Assembly: GCA_043816955.1 (NCBI GenBank)
Contig: JBDRHL010000154.1
Coordinates: 1 to 7,704 of the forward strand
Length of the DNA stretch: 7,704 nucleotides
Direction of reading: 5' to 3'
Origin: JBDRHL01 sp043816955
Lineage (GTDB): Bacteria > Planctomycetota > Phycisphaerae > Sedimentisphaerales > CAYZTY01
A model generated the notes under the pieces. That model was not told the origin of the DNA. It saw nothing but the letters and a program-made list of their open reading frames with translations, and made no database searches. Numbering within the stretch: the stretch's first letter is position 1; each line of letters opens with the position of its first letter. Of the stretch, positions 5,617 through 7,704 are shown piece after piece. Both the position numbers and the translations under genes were made by a program.

Positions 5617-6723
5617 CTAAAAAATCAGGTTCTTGCCCGTTTCTCCGGGTTCGAAGATGTGTATTTTGTCCGTATCCAGGTAAATAGGCATTTCCTGATC
5701 AGGACTGAACCTGTAATGTGGCGCAACGTTTGCGATAAGCCTCACGTCCAAAGCATTTTCTAGATAAAGGTCTATCCTGTCACCGAGCGGTTCAATAACT
5801 GTAACTGTTGTGGAGATACTGTTTTCCGGCTGGTCAGCATATGGTTCAGGTGAAAGTGATTCCGGCCTGATTCCCAGGGTAAGCTGTTGATTTTTATGCT
5901 GTTTTACTTTTTCCGTCAGTCTTTTGGGAAGTTTTATAACTTCCGGACCTATCTTAAAGCCGAGTGAGCCGTTCTCCGTTACGAGGGCTCCTTCAAGAAA
6001 ATTCATCGGCGGCGTGCCCAGAAAACCCGCAACAAATCTGTTTACCGGCTTATCGTAAACTTCCATTGGATGCGCTACCTGCTGGATCACACCATCGTAC
6101 ATTACACAGATACGGTCGCCCAGTGTCATTGCCTCGGCCTGGTCGTGAGTTACATATATCGAAGTTGTCTGAAGCTTATGGTGTAGAGACTTTAATTCCG
6201 CTCGTGTTGTAACACGAAGTTTAGCATCAAGGTTTGATAACGGCTCGTCGAATAGAAAGGCTTTAGGATTTCGTACTATCGCCCTGCCCACCGCCACTCT
6301 TTGTCTCTGGCCGCCGGAAAGGGCTTTGGGTTTTCTGCCGAGCAGTTTTTCTATGTCTAGAAGTAACGCTGCATCGTTAACACGTTTTTTTATTTGATCC
6401 TTAGGAATTTTCCTTAGTTTCAGACCAAAGGCCATGTTGTCAAAGACAGTCATATGGGGATACAGAGCATAGTTCTGGAAGACCATGGCAATGTCACGGT
6501 TTTTCGGAGGAATATTATTTACCACCTCATCAGCAATGCTGATAGTGCCCTGAGTTATCTCTTCCAGCCCTGCTATCATTCGCAAAGTGGTGGTTTTGCC
6601 GCAACCGGATGGGCCGACGATGACCATGAATTCCTTGTCAGCAATGTCAAGCGAGACACTTTTAACAGCGACAACATTACCTTCAAATATTTTGGTTACA
6701 TTTTCAAGATTTACGCGCGCCAT
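5617..6723 (-). CDS. ugpC: Sugar ABC transporter ATP-binding protein, MalK/UgpC/MsmK type
   Basis: This is a complete 368-residue ATPase that powers a carbohydrate (CUT1-class) importer at the inner face of the cytoplasmic membrane, working as a dimer with two permease subunits. It has Walker A GPSGCGKTT (37-45), Q-loop Q83, signature LSGGQRQR (135-142), Walker B AFLFDEP (155-161) with catalytic E160, D-loop SNLDAKLR (163-170) and switch H193. The C-terminal ~130 residues, including GIRPESL, form the MalK-type OB/TOBE regulatory domain. The length is normal. The start is ATG 6723 (MARVNLENVTKIF), which fits the family. Thirty upstream in-frame codons derive from the adjacent IS3 remnant and do not fit. 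GGAG lies 11 bases before the start, a rather long spacing. No permease or binding protein is present here; such ATPases are often shared between several importers. The specific sugar cannot be told, and the symbol denotes the family only. Confidence 0.93.
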   Translation of the reverse strand: MARVNLENVTKIFEGNVVAVKSVSLDIADKEFMVIVGPSGCGKTTTLRMIAGLEEITQGTISIADEVVNNIPPKNRDIAMVFQNYALYPHMTVFDNMAFGLKLRKIPKDQIKKRVNDAALLLDIEKLLGRKPKALSGGQRQRVAVGRAIVRNPKAFLFDEPLSNLDAKLRVTTRAELKSLHHKLQTTSIYVTHDQAEAMTLGDRICVMYDGVIQQVAHPMEVYDKPVNRFVAGFLGTPPMNFLEGALVTENGSLGFKIGPEVIKLPKRLTEKVKQHKNQQLTLGIRPESLSPEPYADQPENSISTTVTVIEPLGDRIDLYLENALDVRLIANVAPHYRFSPDQEMPIYLDTDKIHIFEPGETGKNLIF

Positions 6724-6769
6724 CTTTTTTATAGCTCCAACTTTTGTCAATATTTTGTGCAATGTATTG

Positions 6770-6979
6770 CTGAAACTGAGTCGGAGCAATACATTCTGTC
6801 GCAAACGCCACAAGTGTCATAAAACCCAGGCTGCTATGCGGACAGTGATTATTATATGCCAATCGCGAACTTTCCACAACAACCTTTGTCTTTTTCACTG
6901 AACGAAATACTTCCCGGTTCAAATATTCCAAACTGGCTGCATATCTCATCGATGCTTCGCGATAGGCAACCCCTGGTTC
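6770..6979 (-). pseudogene. IS3-family transposase (OrfB) 3'-end remnant
   Basis: This is the C-terminal end of an rve-type DDE integrase. From 6979 on the - strand the frame reads EPG, then AYREAS, EYLNREVFRSVKKTKVVVE, LAYNNHCPHSSLGFMT and ECIAPTQF. It matches the typical IS3 OrfB run: EPG..., GYxESF (with the catalytic Glu), LNRExF, NxxRPHSSLG. The Glu at 6958-6956 would be the third catalytic residue. The usual Arg before PHSSLG is Cys here. The block between EPG and EYLN is about three residues short and poorly conserved. The frame is closed by TGA at 7018-7016, so everything upstream (OrfA, the catalytic Asps) is missing. In frame it runs on to 6704, past the start of the ATPase gene. 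It cannot be active. Confidence 0.75.
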
Positions 6980-6981
6980 TG

Positions 6982-7383
6982 TTAATGCGGTAGATATTCT
7001 TTCGGCGGCGACGTATCAGGCGACCTGCGCAGCTGCCCGCTTTTAGCGCACTTAATTGTTTCTTCCATCATAGCCATGTGATATATAATGAAAACACCTT
7101 TCTTTTTTATTTCCCGGATGACTTTTTGTGCAAATGGCAGACATAATTCAGCCTCCCATTTAATATAATCATCAGGAAAAACAAGTCCCCAATCTAAGTG
7201 GTAGTCCTGAACAAGCATACAATTCATATCTATCATCTTTTCCAGATCATTTCTATTTTCACGATAAGTAATCCCAGCAGCAGACATGCCAAATTCCATC
7301 GCAACAGGAAACAATGGAATTCGTTTCGGATTCTGCCCTAAAGAACATAGTTTCAAATTCTTCAAAATAGTGTTTGTGTCCAC
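6982..7383 (-). pseudogene. URO-D/methyltransferase-superfamily gene, internally deleted and 3'-truncated
   Basis: The 133-codon frame starts at GTG 7383, with AAGG seven bases upstream. Residues ~18-72 (PKRIPLFPVAMEF, SAAGITYREN, LDWGLVFPDDYIKWEA) resemble the N-terminus of uroporphyrinogen-decarboxylase-superfamily proteins. These include heme enzymes and corrinoid/CoM methyltransferase-like proteins. The next stretch, ELCLPFAQKVIREIKKKGVF followed by IIYH, matches a segment normally near residue 200 (SPE..EF.LPY...I...IKEKG..VI.H). About 100-130 residues therefore seem missing in frame. The protein then runs into KCAKSG and an unrelated tail (SPDTSPPKEYLPH) that overlaps the IS3 remnant in another frame. 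Family members are about 340-360 residues long. It is probably inactive, although the surviving start and Shine-Dalgarno mean a peptide could be made. The exact subfamily is unclear. Confidence 0.65.
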
Positions 7384-7474
7384 AAATTTTCCTTACAGAC
7401 TATCGTGGTATAGTTCAAATGCTCAATTTAAATCTGCAAATCTTTTCAACCGCCAACGATTTCATAGAGCCAGG

Positions 7475-7490
7475 CAGTGCTGCAGTACTG
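7475..7490. repeat. 16-base near-palindrome between transketolase and URO-D-like gene
   Basis: CAGTGCTGCAGTACTG is self-complementary except for one G/T pair. It lies in the 137-base gap at 7384-7520 on the 5' side of the URO-D-like gene. It could be a protein-binding dyad or a short RNA hairpin; nothing else in the gap is recognisable. Confidence 0.3.
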
Positions 7491-7520
7491 TTACCAGCCT
7501 TCAGCGTGAGTTAATCTGTG

Positions 7521-7704
7521 TTATTTGAGCAATCTTTTAGCAGTTGCAGCGATATTTCCCGGGGAGAAACCAAACTTATCCAGAAGCCAGTCATGAGAGC
7601 CAACGCAGTGGACATAAGTATCAGGCAAACCTATCATCTTAAACGGTATACCCGTGCCAGCCTCAGCTAACACCTCCGCTACTGCACCACCCAGCCCACC
7701 ATTA
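7521..7704 (-). CDS. Transketolase C-terminal subunit, 3' end (partial)
   Basis: Only the last 60 residues are present; the gene continues past the window edge. They read NGGLGGAVAEVLAEAGTG, then IPFKMIGLPDTYV, GSHDWLLDKFGFSPGNIA and RLLK before TAA at 7523-7521. NGGLG.AV.E.L, GIPD, G...WLL.K.G and the closing helix are the signature of the C-terminal domain of split transketolases (the DXS/transketolase-like C-terminal subunit). In that role it pairs with a separate N-terminal subunit to transfer ketol units in the pentose phosphate pathway, using thiamine diphosphate. The family match is clear, but a full-length transketolase or DXS-like enzyme cannot be ruled out from the tail alone. It lies upstream of the URO-D-like gene and the sugar ATPase on the same strand. 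Confidence 0.85.
   Translation of the reverse strand, partial: NGGLGGAVAEVLAEAGTGIPFKMIGLPDTYVHCVGSHDWLLDKFGFSPGNIAATAKRLLK

Noticed and set aside
6728..6750. TTGACA at 6750-6745 (- strand) followed by TATAAA at 6733-6728 upstream of the ABC ATPase
   Set aside because: The -35 is perfect, but the spacing is only 11 bases; with 17 bases the -10 would fall on the start codon. It cannot be a normal promoter for this gene.
6724..6813. Longer ATPase start adding 30 N-terminal residues
   Set aside because: The added residues come from out-of-frame IS3 remnant DNA and are absent from MalK-family proteins, which start like MARVNLENVTK.
7286..7528. 80-codon frame on the + strand
   Set aside because: It overlaps the URO-D-like gene and the transketolase end on the opposite strand, both with recognisable motifs, and has no motif of its own.
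1..7704. CRISPR arrays, tRNA or rRNA genes, phage or defence genes
   Set aside because: No regularly spaced direct repeats, tRNA-like cloverleaf with TTC-loop signature, or rRNA stretch was seen, and no protein carries defence or phage motifs.

Overview
The window looks like an accessory stretch of a Planctomycetes chromosome, probably from the Phycisphaerae / Sedimentisphaerales side. The main pointer is the secreted protein at 3742-5172, which ends in a single dockerin-like EF-hand followed by a short Cys-rich tail, a layout I associate with that group. A short protein with a CxxC...C tail and a stand-alone TrpB2 fit but do not prove it. The taxon is an inference.

Layout. The left half (41-3099) reads on the + strand. 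It holds a broken IS1634-type (IS4 superfamily) transposase in which the N-terminus is joined directly to the C-terminal third. Next come a complete tryptophan synthase beta chain of the TrpB2 type and a beta-barrel outer-membrane-type protein with the SKYxWRGF signature. The right half (3385-7704) reads on the - strand. In transcription order it holds the C-terminal end of a transketolase C-terminal subunit, a shortened URO-D-superfamily gene, the 3' end of an IS3-family transposase, a complete MalK/UgpC-type sugar ABC ATPase, a long leader, a secreted dockerin-bearing protein, and a 67-residue Cys-containing protein. The two halves converge on 3100-3384, which has a perfect 17-bp inverted repeat and a 12-base match to the Illumina adapter core.

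How the genes fit together. Transketolase subunit, URO-D-like gene and sugar-importer ATPase on one strand suggest the remains of a carbohydrate-use locus. Its middle has been disturbed by an IS3 insertion and by deletion, and no permease or binding protein is present. The dockerin protein downstream could belong to polysaccharide handling at the cell surface. TrpB2 and the barrel protein form a separate two-gene unit with no evident functional link.

The least explained part is the 444-base leader of the dockerin gene. At 5326-5400 on the - strand, two 8-bp helices and a 6-bp loop-to-tail pairing are arranged as a compact pseudoknot. It ends a few bases before a strong, apparently orphan Shine-Dalgarno sequence and a tiny overlapping reading frame, with a 10-bp palindrome further down. 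This is the best candidate for an undescribed cis-regulatory RNA. All pairings were found by eye and have not been tested by covariation or folding.
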